A stretch of 64,000 nt of DNA from Mesobaculum littorinae (GTDB taxonomy: Bacteria > Pseudomonadota > Alphaproteobacteria > Rhodobacterales > Rhodobacteraceae). The translations under genes were made by a program, and so were the position numbers. The stretch covers positions 1-64,000 of the forward strand of contig NZ_RQXX01000009.1 of the NCBI RefSeq assembly GCF_004011175.1, in the 5' to 3' direction. Positions 52,608-61,401 of this stretch are shown one piece after another. Below the pieces are notes generated by a model. The model did not search any database. It saw only the letters and a list, made by a program, of their open reading frames with translations, and was not told the origin of the DNA. Within the stretch, counting starts at the first letter, position 1; each line of letters opens with the position of its first letter.

Positions 52608-53396
52608 ATGCCCTTCACAATCGCCACGTGGAACATCAACTCGATCCGCCTGCGGGCAGGGCTGGTCAGCCATCTGCTGACCACGGAACTGCCCGACATC
52701 CTGTGCCTGCAGGAGTGCAAGTCGCCGGTCGACAAGATGCCGTTCGAGACATTCAGCGAGCTGGGCTATACCCACGCCGTCGCGCGCGGGCAAAAGGGCT
52801 ATAACGGCGTCGCCATCCTGTCGAAACTCCCGCTCGAGGATGCGGGCCACCACGACTGGGTCGGCATGGGCGACGCGCGTCATGTCGCGGCGCGGCTGGA
52901 AAACGGCATCGTCATCCACAATTTCTACGTCCCCGCTGGCGGCGACACGCCCGACCGCGAGGTGAATGCGAAATTCGGCCACAAGCTGGATTTCCTGACC
53001 GAGATGCGCGACCGCTTCCATGCCGAACGGCCCGAGCGGCAGATCCTCGTGGGTGATCTGAACATCGCCCCGCGCGAGGACGATGTCTGGAGCCACAAGC
53101 AACTGCTCAAGGTCGTCAGCCACACCCCGGTCGAGGTCGAGCATCTGGCCCAGGCGCAGGACGCCGGCAGCTGGGTCGACATCACCCGGATGCACCACCC
53201 CGAGGGGCAGCTTTATTCGTGGTGGTCCTACCGCAACCCGAACTGGCAGACCAACGACAAGGGGCGCAGGCTGGACCACATCTGGGCCACGCCCGATATC
53301 GCCCCGGCGGCCGACGAAAGCCGCATCCTGCGCGACGCGCGCACCTGGGAAAAGCCGTCGGACCACGTCCCCGTCTTCGCCCGCTTCGATCTTTGA
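52608..53396 (+). CDS. xthA: Exodeoxyribonuclease III
   Basis: A 262-aa Mg-dependent AP endonuclease/3'-exonuclease of the exo III family. The series TWNINSIRLRAG, LCLQECKSP (metal-binding Glu), GDLNIAPREDDVW (Asp/Asn), WSYRNPNWQTNDKGRRLDHIW and the terminal KPSDHVPVFARF (catalytic His) is complete. It acts in base-excision repair. The oxidoreductase gene follows after 7 bp. Confidence 0.96.
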   Translation: MPFTIATWNINSIRLRAGLVSHLLTTELPDILCLQECKSPVDKMPFETFSELGYTHAVARGQKGYNGVAILSKLPLEDAGHHDWVGMGDARHVAARLENGIVIHNFYVPAGGDTPDREVNAKFGHKLDFLTEMRDRFHAERPERQILVGDLNIAPREDDVWSHKQLLKVVSHTPVEVEHLAQAQDAGSWVDITRMHHPEGQLYSWWSYRNPNWQTNDKGRRLDHIWATPDIAPAADESRILRDARTWEKPSDHVPVFARFDL

Positions 53397-53403
53397 GGCA
53401 GGC

Positions 53404-54891
53404 ATGGGCAGCCTGACCCGCCGCGCGCTGCTCTTTGCGTCCGGTGCGGCGGTCGGGGTCCTGGGCGTGCGCGTCGTGGCGCCCGCCCTTCCGACGCGGA
53501 CAGGCACACGGTCGTTGCAGCGCCCCGAGGTCGAGGGGATTCTGAACGATGCCAGCGGTCTCAGCCCCACGCCGGTGCGCTCTGCCCGGGTGATCGACGC
53601 CGAGGCGGACGAGAGGCTGGCCAACCTGTTGCGCAACACGATGGACGAGGCCGCCGAAACCGGCGCGCCCGTCTGCATCGGCGCCGCGCGGCAGTCGATG
53701 GGCGGCCACGCGCTGCCCCGGGCGGGCCACGCGGTCAGGTTCGACAACGGGTTTGTCGAACCGCACACATCGCGCGGCACCTACCGGGTTCATGCCGGGG
53801 CGCGCTGGCACCAGGTGATCGGTGCGCTCGACCCCTTGGGGTTTTCCCCGGCGGTGATGCAGGCGGGGCGCGATTTCGGCGTCGCGGCGGCCTTCTGTGT
53901 CAATGCCCATGGCGGGGACGTGCCGGCGACGCCCGTGGGTGCAACGGTCCGGTCGCTACGGATGATTACCGCCTCGGGCGACTGGGTCACCTGCAGCCGC
54001 GACGACGCACCCGAGCTTTTCGCGATGACGATGGGGGGGTACGGGCTGACCGGCCTGATCACCGATCTCGAGCTCGAGATGGTGCCGAACCGCCGGCTGA
54101 CGCCGGTGCGCCGCACGCTGCCCGTCGCCGAGGCGGGAGAGGTCTTCGCCCGGATCGCCGCCGATCCGCAGGTCGTGCAGGCCGTGGGATGGCTGTCGGT
54201 TTCGCCCTCAGCGGCGTTCCGGCAGGTGCAGGTCACGGCCTTTGAGGCAACCGACAACCAGTCCGAACTGCCGCCCGTCTCCGCGCCCGGCCGGGTCGGG
54301 GCGCTTGCCCGGCGCACGCTGACCGCGCAGACCGGGCGCGCGGCGGCAAAGCGGCTGCGCTGGTGGGCACAGACCGAGGCCGCGCCGCTGGTCCGGCCCT
54401 CGGACGTCACCCGCAACACGCTGCTGAACTGCCCGGCGGGGCCCGTTCGGTGGGGCAGGGGGCGCACCGGCATCCAGCAGGAATATTTCCTCCCTCCGCC
54501 GCGTCTGGCCGAGTTCCTGGCATCCTGCGCCGAGATCGTGCCCGCCTCGTACCAGGAGCTGTTGAAGGCGACGCTGCGCCATGTCGGCGCCGACCGCGAA
54601 AGCTGGCTGTCCTACGCGCCCGACGGGCCACGCCTTGGCGTCGCCCTGACCTTCAGCCAGGAGATGACAACGCGGGCCGAGGCCGACATGACGCGGCTGA
54701 CCCGCGATCTGATCGACCGCGCGCTTGATCTGGGGGGCAGCTATTATCTGCCGTACAGGCCCCATGCCACGTCCGCGCAGTTCCGCCGTGCCTACCCGCG
54801 CGCGGCCGAATTCGCCGCCGCGAAACGCAGGCTCGACCCCGATCTGCGCTTTCGCAACGGGTTCTGGGACACCTACCTCGCCACGCTTTGA
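53404..54891 (+). CDS. Tat-exported FAD-binding oxidoreductase
   Basis: A 495-aa flavoprotein of the FAD_binding_4 family. The N-terminus MGSLTRRALLFASGAAVG is a twin-arginine signal. The FAD domain covers about 80-235 (VCIGAARQSMGGHALPRAGH, GARWHQVIGALDPLGFSP, AAAFCVNAHGGD, MTMGGYGLTGLITDLELEM), and the C-terminal LDPDLRFRNGFWDTYL is typical of sugar-lactone/alditol-like oxidases. The substrate is unknown. It is 7 bp downstream of xthA. Confidence 0.82.
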   Translation: MGSLTRRALLFASGAAVGVLGVRVVAPALPTRTGTRSLQRPEVEGILNDASGLSPTPVRSARVIDAEADERLANLLRNTMDEAAETGAPVCIGAARQSMGGHALPRAGHAVRFDNGFVEPHTSRGTYRVHAGARWHQVIGALDPLGFSPAVMQAGRDFGVAAAFCVNAHGGDVPATPVGATVRSLRMITASGDWVTCSRDDAPELFAMTMGGYGLTGLITDLELEMVPNRRLTPVRRTLPVAEAGEVFARIAADPQVVQAVGWLSVSPSAAFRQVQVTAFEATDNQSELPPVSAPGRVGALARRTLTAQTGRAAAKRLRWWAQTEAAPLVRPSDVTRNTLLNCPAGPVRWGRGRTGIQQEYFLPPPRLAEFLASCAEIVPASYQELLKATLRHVGADRESWLSYAPDGPRLGVALTFSQEMTTRAEADMTRLTRDLIDRALDLGGSYYLPYRPHATSAQFRRAYPRAAEFAAAKRRLDPDLRFRNGFWDTYLATL

Positions 54892-55011
54892 CGGGGGCGT
54901 GGGGCGCGCAGGGCGGCCGCCGGGCCAGGGTGACCTTGCACAATGGGCCCCCGTGCTCCATCTAACGCCGCGACGACGCACATCACACGGGTTTTTCAAG
55001 GGAGCGCAGGC

Positions 55012-55926
55012 ATGCTGGAATTCGGCCAGGCGCCCAACGCGGGCGCGACAGGCGACATCAAGGACACGACCGAGGCCACGTTCATGGCCGATGTGGTCGA
55101 GGCGTCCCAGACCGTTCCGGTCATCGTGGACTTCTGGGCGACATGGTGCGGCCCCTGCAAGACGCTGGGCCCGATGCTGGAGGACGCAGTGCGCGCGGCC
55201 AAGGGCGCGGTGAAGATGGTGAAGGTCGATGTCGACCAGAACCAGGCCATCGCCCAGCAGCTGCGCGTCCAGTCGATCCCCACCGTCTATGCCTTCTGGA
55301 AGGGCCAGCCGGTTGACGGGTTCCAGGGCGCGGTGCCGCAGAGCGAGATCAAGGCCTTCGTCGACCGTCTGGTGCAGACCGGGGGCGGTGATGAGTCGGG
55401 CGGCCTGGACGAGGCCGTGACCGCGGCCGAGGAGATGCTGGCGCAGGGCGCGGCGCAGGACGCCGCCCAGACCTTCGCCGCCATCGTGGGCGAGGACAAG
55501 TCCAACGCCAAGGCCTATGGCGGGCTGGTGCGTGCCTATATCGCGATGGGCGATCTGGACCAGGCCGAGGCGATCCTGAACGGCGCCGACGCCGCCCTGT
55601 CCCACGCGCCCGAGCTTGAGGCCGCGCATGCCCAGCTTGAGCTTGCGAAGCAGGCCGCCAATGCCGGCCCGGTCTCGGAACTGACCCAGACGGTCGAGGC
55701 CGAGCCCGACAACCACCAGGCGCGGTTCGACCTGGCACAGGCTCTCTACGCACGGGGCGAACCCGACGCGGCGGTCGATCAGCTTCTCGAGCTTTTCCGC
55801 CGGGATCGCGAATGGAACGAGGGCGCGGCAAAGACCCAGCTTTTCACCATTTTCGACGCGCTGCCGCCGCAGGATCCGCTGGCGCGCACCGGGCGGCGGC
55901 GGTTGTCGTCGATGATATTTGCCTGA
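55012..55926 (+). CDS. Thioredoxin-domain chaperone-like protein (CnoX/YbbN family)
   Basis: A 304-aa protein: thioredoxin domain about 10-125 with active site WCGPC (Cys46, Cys49), then TPR-like helices about 130-290 (AAEEMLAQGAAQDAAQTF, AKAYGGLVRAYIAMGDLDQAE). This matches CnoX/YbbN, which protects oxidised proteins with the chaperonin GroEL; a CxxC active site marks the redox-active subtype. It starts a small operon with the LON-domain and Trm112 genes. Confidence 0.9.
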   Translation: MLEFGQAPNAGATGDIKDTTEATFMADVVEASQTVPVIVDFWATWCGPCKTLGPMLEDAVRAAKGAVKMVKVDVDQNQAIAQQLRVQSIPTVYAFWKGQPVDGFQGAVPQSEIKAFVDRLVQTGGGDESGGLDEAVTAAEEMLAQGAAQDAAQTFAAIVGEDKSNAKAYGGLVRAYIAMGDLDQAEAILNGADAALSHAPELEAAHAQLELAKQAANAGPVSELTQTVEAEPDNHQARFDLAQALYARGEPDAAVDQLLELFRRDREWNEGAAKTQLFTIFDALPPQDPLARTGRRRLSSMIFA

Positions 55927-55953
55927 GCCCCGGCGCGGCCTAGGTCAGCGGAC

Positions 55954-56607
55954 ATGATCCGGGACGCTGACCTACCGACCACACTGCCTGTCTTTCCCCT
56001 GCCGGGGGCGCTGCTTCTGCCGCGCTCCCGCCTGCCGCTGCACATCTTCGAGCCGCGCTACCTGGCGATGCTCGACGATGCGCTGAAGACCCCGCACCGG
56101 CTGATCGGCATGATCCAGCCGCGCGAGGTGCCCGGCGGGCAGGGGGGGGATCGGCTTCACGCCATCGGCTGCGCGGGACGCGTGACCGCGTTCTCGGAAA
56201 CCGAGGACGGCCGCTACATGATCACGCTCTCCGGTGCTTCGCGGTTCCGGGTCCGGGGCGAGGTGTCGGGCTTCACCCCGTATCGCCGCTGCGACGTGAC
56301 CTGGGACGGGTTTTCGCGCGATCTGAATCCCGCTGTCGAGCATGACCCGGGGTTTGACCGCGACAGGTTCCTCGACCTGCTGGAGCGCTACTTCGATAGC
56401 GAAGAGCTCAAGACCGACTGGTCCTCGATGCGTGAGGCCGAGGACGAGCTCATGATCAATTCGCTGGCGATGCTCTGTCCCTTCGCGGCCGAGGACAAGC
56501 AGGCGCTGCTGGAAGCGCCGACCCTGGAAACGCGCCGCGAAACCCTGGTGACCTTGATCGAATTCGCGCTGCGCGGCGGCGGCGGAGACGAGGAGATAAT
56601 GCAATGA
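55954..56607 (+). CDS. LON peptidase substrate-binding domain protein
   Basis: A 217-aa protein consisting of the Lon N-terminal (PUA-like) domain only: [64 protein letters not shown]. There is no ATPase or protease part. Such proteins are common in alphaproteobacteria and their role is unclear, though the context with a thioredoxin-chaperone gene (27 bp upstream) suggests protein quality control. It overlaps the Trm112 gene by 4 bp. Confidence 0.9.
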   Translation: MIRDADLPTTLPVFPLPGALLLPRSRLPLHIFEPRYLAMLDDALKTPHRLIGMIQPREVPGGQGGDRLHAIGCAGRVTAFSETEDGRYMITLSGASRFRVRGEVSGFTPYRRCDVTWDGFSRDLNPAVEHDPGFDRDRFLDLLERYFDSEELKTDWSSMREAEDELMINSLAMLCPFAAEDKQALLEAPTLETRRETLVTLIEFALRGGGGDEEIMQ

Positions 56608-56912
56608 CCGACCGTCCCCGCGGCGCACCCGCGGCCCCTCATCCCGATGCGGCCCTTCCGACCGAAAAGGCTGCCGTGGACAGCGCCGGCCACCAGGCCG
56701 GGCAGGAGCCGCCGTTTCACGTAGAACCGGGCGAGGCACCGCGCCCCTTCGACCGCCGCATGATCGAGGCGCTGGTCTGCCCGCAGACCCAGGCCACGCT
56801 GACCTACGATGCCGACCGGCAGGAACTGATTTCCAAGGCCGCGCACCTGGCCTACCCGATCCGCAACGGCATCCCGATCATGCTGGTCGACGAGGCGCGC
56901 AAGATCGACTGA
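56604..56912 (+). CDS. Trm112 family protein
   Basis: A 102-aa protein whose last 55 residues are the Trm112/UPF0434 domain: [20 protein letters not shown]...[26 protein letters not shown]. The first 50 residues are a Pro/Ala-rich, probably disordered extension. Only one cysteine is left (LVCPQTQ), so the zinc site of eukaryotic Trm112 is absent, as in most bacterial members. In eukaryotes Trm112 activates methyltransferases. It overlaps the LON-domain gene by 4 bp. Confidence 0.88.
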   Translation: MTDRPRGAPAAPHPDAALPTEKAAVDSAGHQAGQEPPFHVEPGEAPRPFDRRMIEALVCPQTQATLTYDADRQELISKAAHLAYPIRNGIPIMLVDEARKID

Positions 56913-56996
56913 TCCGTCAGACGGTCCGGCATGTCCCCGCACCAACCCCATGCACACCGCCATGGTGGCCACAGGCCGCCGGGCGGGGCGGTGTGA

Positions 56997-57359
56997 TCAG
57001 GACGAGCTGCCGTCTGACGGACCGAGCGCGTTCTTGCGGCGGGAACGATGGCGCGGCAGGGCCAGCCACGCGCCGACGGTCAGCGCCACCAGTCCCAGCG
57101 GCGGACCGATGTCGGGCAGGCCGCGCGGCACGCCGACCAGAAGCAGGCCGGTGATAAACAGGCTGCGGGCCCAGGCGCGGCGCGCCGTTGGCGCGATCAG
57201 CACCGCGCCGAGGCCAAGGTAGAGCAGGCCGATCAAACACAGGCTCGCCCCCCAGACCGGCAGGCCGGTCTGCGCCAGGCGGGGGCCCAGCGGCAGGATT
57301 GCCCAGCCGCCGCTCAGCCCGAAGACGAAGGCGGCAAACAGCCTGTCCAGAAAGCTCAT
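56997..57359 (-). CDS. Small multi-spanning membrane protein
   Basis: A 120-aa protein with three to four hydrophobic segments (MSFLDRLFAAFVFGLSGGWAILPLG..., WGASLCLIGLLYLGLGAVLIAP, LFITGLLLVGVP, LGLVALTVGAWLALP) and a basic then Ser-rich tail. No family assigned. The start at 57359 is preferred to an upstream one at 57404 because the protein then begins with the first helix. It is upstream of the UbiH-type gene region and convergent with the Trm112 gene. Confidence 0.65.
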   Translation of the reverse strand: MSFLDRLFAAFVFGLSGGWAILPLGPRLAQTGLPVWGASLCLIGLLYLGLGAVLIAPTARRAWARSLFITGLLLVGVPRGLPDIGPPLGLVALTVGAWLALPRHRSRRKNALGPSDGSSS

Positions 57360-57443
57360 GGTACGAATCCCCGAAGCGGTGGTCTGAACACAAAGTGAAG
57401 GCAACCGCCGCTCAGGTCTACGCCGGGATAGCGCGAATTGCGC

Positions 57444-58655
57444 CTATATCGGGCGTCCCTGCAACAGCAGCGGAGAGTCGCCGGTCAGGCCTGCCGCCTC
57501 GCGGATGAAGCCGCGTCTCAGGCCCGGCAGCGCGTTGACCGCGGCCAGTCCCAGGTCGCGGGTCGCGCGAAGAAGCGGGTTATCGTTGGAGAACAGCCGG
57601 TTGATGCCATCCGTGGCCAGCGCAAGCGTGGCCACGTCGAACCGCCGCCAGGCCTGATACCGTTCCAGCACGTCACTGCGGCCGAAATCTTCGCCGCGCC
57701 GCCGCGCTTCGACCAGCACCTGCGCCAGCGTGGCCATGTCCTTGATCCCCGCGTTCAGGCCTTGCCCGGCAATCGGGTGCACGACATGCGCCGCGTCACC
57801 CAGCAGCGCGACGCGATCGGCAACGAAGCGGCGCGCGACCGACAGGCCCAGCGGATAGCTGAAGCGCCCACCCAGAAGCGTGATCTCGCCAAGGAAATCG
57901 CCGAAGCGCGGCCGCAGCGCCGCCAGGTAGCCTGCATCGTCGCTGCGGGCCAGCGAGGTGGCGCGATGGCGGTCCTCGCTCCACACCAGCGAGGCGCGGT
58001 TGCCGCGCAGGGGCAGGATGGCCAGCGGGCCCTCGGGCATAAAGAATTGGTGCGCGGTGCCCTCGTGCGGCAGCTCGTGCGCGACCGTGGCCACCAGCGC
58101 CGTCTGCCAATAGCGCCAGCCGATCCGGTCGATCCCGGCACGCCTGGCGGTGGCGCTGCGCCCACCGTCGCAGCCCACGAGCAGCGTGGCGGTGATCCGG
58201 CGCCCGTCGCTCAGGCTCACCTCGACCCCGGTGGGGCCGGGGGTCTGGGCGGTGACGGCGACGCCGTCGATCCGGGTGATGTCCTGCGTGGTCAGCGCCT
58301 CGGTCAGCGCGGGGCGCAGGTGCCGGTCCTCGACCATCTGGCCCATCGGGCCCTCTTCGATCTCGGCATGGTCGAAATGCAGCGACAGGGGCGAGGCGCC
58401 TTCGCCCGCGCGGCCGTCGCTGACGGCGATCCGCAGGATCGGCTGGGCCTCGGCGGCCACTGCGCCCCACAGGTCAAGCGCCTTCAGCGCCCGGACCGAG
58501 CCCAGCGACAGCGCGTAGCTGCGCCCGTCGGCCAGTGGCCCCGGCGGCGCGGGATCGACGAGGGTGACGCGAAAACCTTCGCGCGCCAGGGCAAGGGCGA
58601 GCGTCGAGCCGTTGAGGCCCGCGCCGGCGATCAGGATATCGGTATCGGTGCGCAT
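57444..58655 (-). CDS. UbiH/UbiF-type FAD-dependent hydroxylase
   Basis: A 403-aa flavin monooxygenase of the ubiquinone-biosynthesis hydroxylase family. FAD site DILIAGAGLNGSTLALALA, the LLVGCDGGRS DG motif, and the second FAD motif GDAAHVVHPIAGQGLNAGIKD are present, and the length fits. It probably hydroxylates a ubiquinone precursor ring. The start at 58655 was chosen at the Rossmann fold. It is divergent from the amidase gene; which ring position it serves cannot be told. Confidence 0.9.
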   Translation of the reverse strand: MRTDTDILIAGAGLNGSTLALALAREGFRVTLVDPAPPGPLADGRSYALSLGSVRALKALDLWGAVAAEAQPILRIAVSDGRAGEGASPLSLHFDHAEIEEGPMGQMVEDRHLRPALTEALTTQDITRIDGVAVTAQTPGPTGVEVSLSDGRRITATLLVGCDGGRSATARRAGIDRIGWRYWQTALVATVAHELPHEGTAHQFFMPEGPLAILPLRGNRASLVWSEDRHRATSLARSDDAGYLAALRPRFGDFLGEITLLGGRFSYPLGLSVARRFVADRVALLGDAAHVVHPIAGQGLNAGIKDMATLAQVLVEARRRGEDFGRSDVLERYQAWRRFDVATLALATDGINRLFSNDNPLLRATRDLGLAAVNALPGLRRGFIREAAGLTGDSPLLLQGRPI

Positions 58656-58745
58656 GGGCGAAATATGATCGCCGGGGCGGCATTGTCCATGCGCCCTGGC
58701 GCCGCTAGCGTCGGGCTGCGACGAAATAGGGCAGGACCGGGCGAT

Positions 58746-60089
58746 ATGGACACGGGCGAACGACGCGACGACTGGCGGGGCATGAGCGCGGCAGAGCTGG
58801 GCCGGGGGATCGCGGCGGGCAAGATTTCGCCCGTCGCGCTGACCGAGACGTTCCTCGACGCCATCCTGCGCCACCCCCATGCCGAGCGCATCTATGCCCG
58901 CCTGACGCCCGACCGCGCGCGGGCCGAGGCTGCCGGGGCCGAGGCGCGCGCCCGGGCGGGGCTGCGCCGCTCGCCGCTCGACGGTGTGCCGGTGTCGTGG
59001 AAGGACCTCTTCGACACCGCCGGGGTTGCGACGGAATCGGGGTCGGCGCTGCTGCGCGACCGCGTGCCCGCCCGCGACGCGCGGGTGCTGGCCAACGCGA
59101 CGGCGGCGGGGCTCGTCTGCCTGGGCAAGACGCACCAGACCGAACTGGCGTTCTCGGGCCTGGGTCTCAACCCCGTCACCGCCTCGCCGCCCAACGTCTT
59201 TGATACCGAATGCGTGTCGGGCGGGTCGTCCTCGGGGGCGGCGACCTCGGTGGCCTTCGGGCTGGCGGCGGCGGCGGTGGGGTCGGATACCGGCGGATCG
59301 GTGCGGGTGCCCGCGGCGTGGAACGGGCTGGTGGGGCTCAAGACCTCGGCCGGGCGCCTGTCCTGCGAAGGCGTCGTGCCGCTGGCCCCACGCTTCGACA
59401 CCGTGGGCCCGCTGACCCGCACGGTCGAGGATGCGGGCCTGATGCTGGCGGTGCTGGAGGGGGCGCAGCCCTCCGACCTGCGCAGCGCCAAACTGGCCGG
59501 GCGGCGCCTTGCCGTGCTCGACACCCTGGCGATGGACGACATCGAAGACGCGCCGCGCGCCGCGTTCGAGGCCGCCGTGGACCGGCTGCACGAGGCAGGC
59601 GCGCAGGTGACACGGCTGTCGCTGCCCGCGGTTGCGGCGGCCAACGCCCTGTCGCCCAAGCTCTTTGCGCCCGAAGGCTATGGTGTCTGGGGCGCCCTGA
59701 TCGAGGCCGACCCCGAGGTTATGTTCCCCCCCGTGCGCGAGCGCTTCCGCGGCGGCGCAACGGTCACGGCGGCGGAGTATGTCGCTGCATGGCGCCAGCT
59801 CGACGCCCTGAAGGCCGACTATGCGGCGGCCACGGCGGGCGTCGACGCGGTGCTGATTCCCACCGCACCGATTCTGCCGCCCAAGGCGGCGGCGCTGGAG
59901 GTCGATGAGGAATTTGCCCGCGCCAACATGATGACCTTGCGCAACACCCGCATCGGCAACCTCATGGGCCTTGCCGTGATCACCCTGCCCACCGGGCGCG
60001 ACGCCTGCGGTATCAGCCTGATGGGACCGCCGCGGTCCGAGCCGCGGCTTCTGCGGCTGGCGGCGGCGGTCGAACGGGCCTTGGCCTAA
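58746..60089 (+). CDS. Amidase signature family protein
   Basis: A 447-aa amidase. The Ser-cisSer-Lys triad is visible: Lys in GVPVSWKDLFDTAG, the Gly/Ser-rich GGSSSGAATSVAFGLAAA and the nucleophile region GSDTGGSVRVPAAWNGLVGLK. C-terminal IPTAPILPPKAA and TRIGNLMGLAVITLP are typical. It hydrolyses an unknown amide; no GatB/GatC partner genes are near and it is shorter than GatA, so it is not the tRNA amidotransferase. Divergent from the UbiH-type gene. Confidence 0.88.
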   Translation: MDTGERRDDWRGMSAAELGRGIAAGKISPVALTETFLDAILRHPHAERIYARLTPDRARAEAAGAEARARAGLRRSPLDGVPVSWKDLFDTAGVATESGSALLRDRVPARDARVLANATAAGLVCLGKTHQTELAFSGLGLNPVTASPPNVFDTECVSGGSSSGAATSVAFGLAAAAVGSDTGGSVRVPAAWNGLVGLKTSAGRLSCEGVVPLAPRFDTVGPLTRTVEDAGLMLAVLEGAQPSDLRSAKLAGRRLAVLDTLAMDDIEDAPRAAFEAAVDRLHEAGAQVTRLSLPAVAAANALSPKLFAPEGYGVWGALIEADPEVMFPPVRERFRGGATVTAAEYVAAWRQLDALKADYAAATAGVDAVLIPTAPILPPKAAALEVDEEFARANMMTLRNTRIGNLMGLAVITLPTGRDACGISLMGPPRSEPRLLRLAAAVERALA

Positions 60090-60209
60090 AAGCCACAGGG
60101 CGGCCGTCAAACCCCCGTCAACCCGACCATAATTCTGGACCCGCGGGGGGCGGGGCGCCTATCCTCGGGCCCAAACGGGGCGCAATGACCCCGAAATACC
60201 GAGGCATTG

Positions 60210-61394
60210 ATGCAGTTTCCCGCTAGGTTTTCGAACCTGCCCGAATACGCCTTTCCGAGGCTCAGGTCGCTGCTCGACCCGCATCCGGCGGGCGGGCCGG
60301 TGCTGCACATGTCCATCGGCGAGCCGAAACACCCCTTTCCCGATTGGGTGGGGCAGGTGCTGGCCGAAACGGTCGCCGACTTCGCGCGCTACCCCGCGAA
60401 CGACGGCACGCCCGAACTGCTGGACGCGATCTCGGGCTGGCTGCGCCGCCGCTACGGGGTCGAGGTCGGCCACGACCGGCTGATGCCGCTCAACGGCACG
60501 CGCGAGGGGCTTTACAACGTCGCGATGGCGCTCGTGCCCGAAGACAAGGCCGGTGCGCGGCCCGTGGTGCTGATCCCGAACCCGTTCTACCAGGTCTATG
60601 CCGTCGCCGCGGCCTCGGTGGGGGGCGAGCCCGTGTTCGTCGCCGCGACCGAAGAAACCGGGTTCCTGCCCGACTACGCCGCCCTCCCGCCCGAGACGCT
60701 GGACCGCGTCGCCGCGGCCTATGTCTGTTCGCCCGCCAACCCGCAGGGCGGCGTGGCCTCGCGCGACTACTGGCGCGGCCTGCTGGACCTGGCCGAGCGG
60801 CACGATTTCCGCATCCTCGCCGATGAATGCTATTCCGAGATCTGGCGTGACGCGCCGCCTCCGGGCATCCTCGAGGTGGCCGCCGCGCACGGCGCCGACC
60901 CCGAGCGGGTGGTGGCGTTCCATTCGCTGTCCAAGCGGTCGAACGTGCCGGGCCTGCGGTCGGGCTTCGTCGCCGCAGGGCCGCAGGCGATGACGCGCAT
61001 CCGGCAGTTGCGCGCCTACGCGGGCGCCCCGCTGCCCGGGCCCCTGCAGGCGGTGGCGGCGCGGCTCTGGGCCGACGAGGCGCATGTCGACGAGAATCGC
61101 GCGCTCTATCAGCGCAAGTATCGCCTGGCCGACGACATCTTTGCCGACGTTCCGGGCGCGCAGGCCCCGCAGGCGGGGTTCTTCCTGTGGCTGCCCGTCC
61201 CCGACGGCGAGACGGCGGCGCTGGAGCTTTGGACGAAGACCGGGGTGCGGGTTCTGCCCGGCGCCTATCTGGCGCGCGGAGAGGGGCCCGCGAATCCCGG
61301 TGCAGGCTACGTGCGGGTCGCGATGGTGGCCCCGGAAGACGAAATGGCGCGCGGTCTGACCGCGATCCGCGCGACACTTTATGGCACGAGGTAG
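60210..61394 (+). CDS. Class I/II aminotransferase, DapC-like
   Basis: A 394-aa PLP-dependent aminotransferase. Residues seen: [59 protein letters not shown] and the PLP-lysine in [16 protein letters not shown]. The sequence type fits N-succinyldiaminopimelate aminotransferase (lysine/peptidoglycan precursor pathway), though a specific assay is not implied. ATG at 60210 has GAGG upstream; a TTG at 60207 is just before. ftsK follows after 7 bp. Confidence 0.85.
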   Translation: MQFPARFSNLPEYAFPRLRSLLDPHPAGGPVLHMSIGEPKHPFPDWVGQVLAETVADFARYPANDGTPELLDAISGWLRRRYGVEVGHDRLMPLNGTREGLYNVAMALVPEDKAGARPVVLIPNPFYQVYAVAAASVGGEPVFVAATEETGFLPDYAALPPETLDRVAAAYVCSPANPQGGVASRDYWRGLLDLAERHDFRILADECYSEIWRDAPPPGILEVAAAHGADPERVVAFHSLSKRSNVPGLRSGFVAAGPQAMTRIRQLRAYAGAPLPGPLQAVAARLWADEAHVDENRALYQRKYRLADDIFADVPGAQAPQAGFFLWLPVPDGETAALELWTKTGVRVLPGAYLARGEGPANPGAGYVRVAMVAPEDEMARGLTAIRATLYGTR

Positions 61395-61401
61395 GACGAA
61401 G

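Noticed and set aside
57444-60110. An 888-codon frame that would extend the UbiH-type protein by almost 490 residues
   Set aside because: The extension is antisense to the amidase gene; the flavoprotein begins properly at the Rossmann fold (58655).
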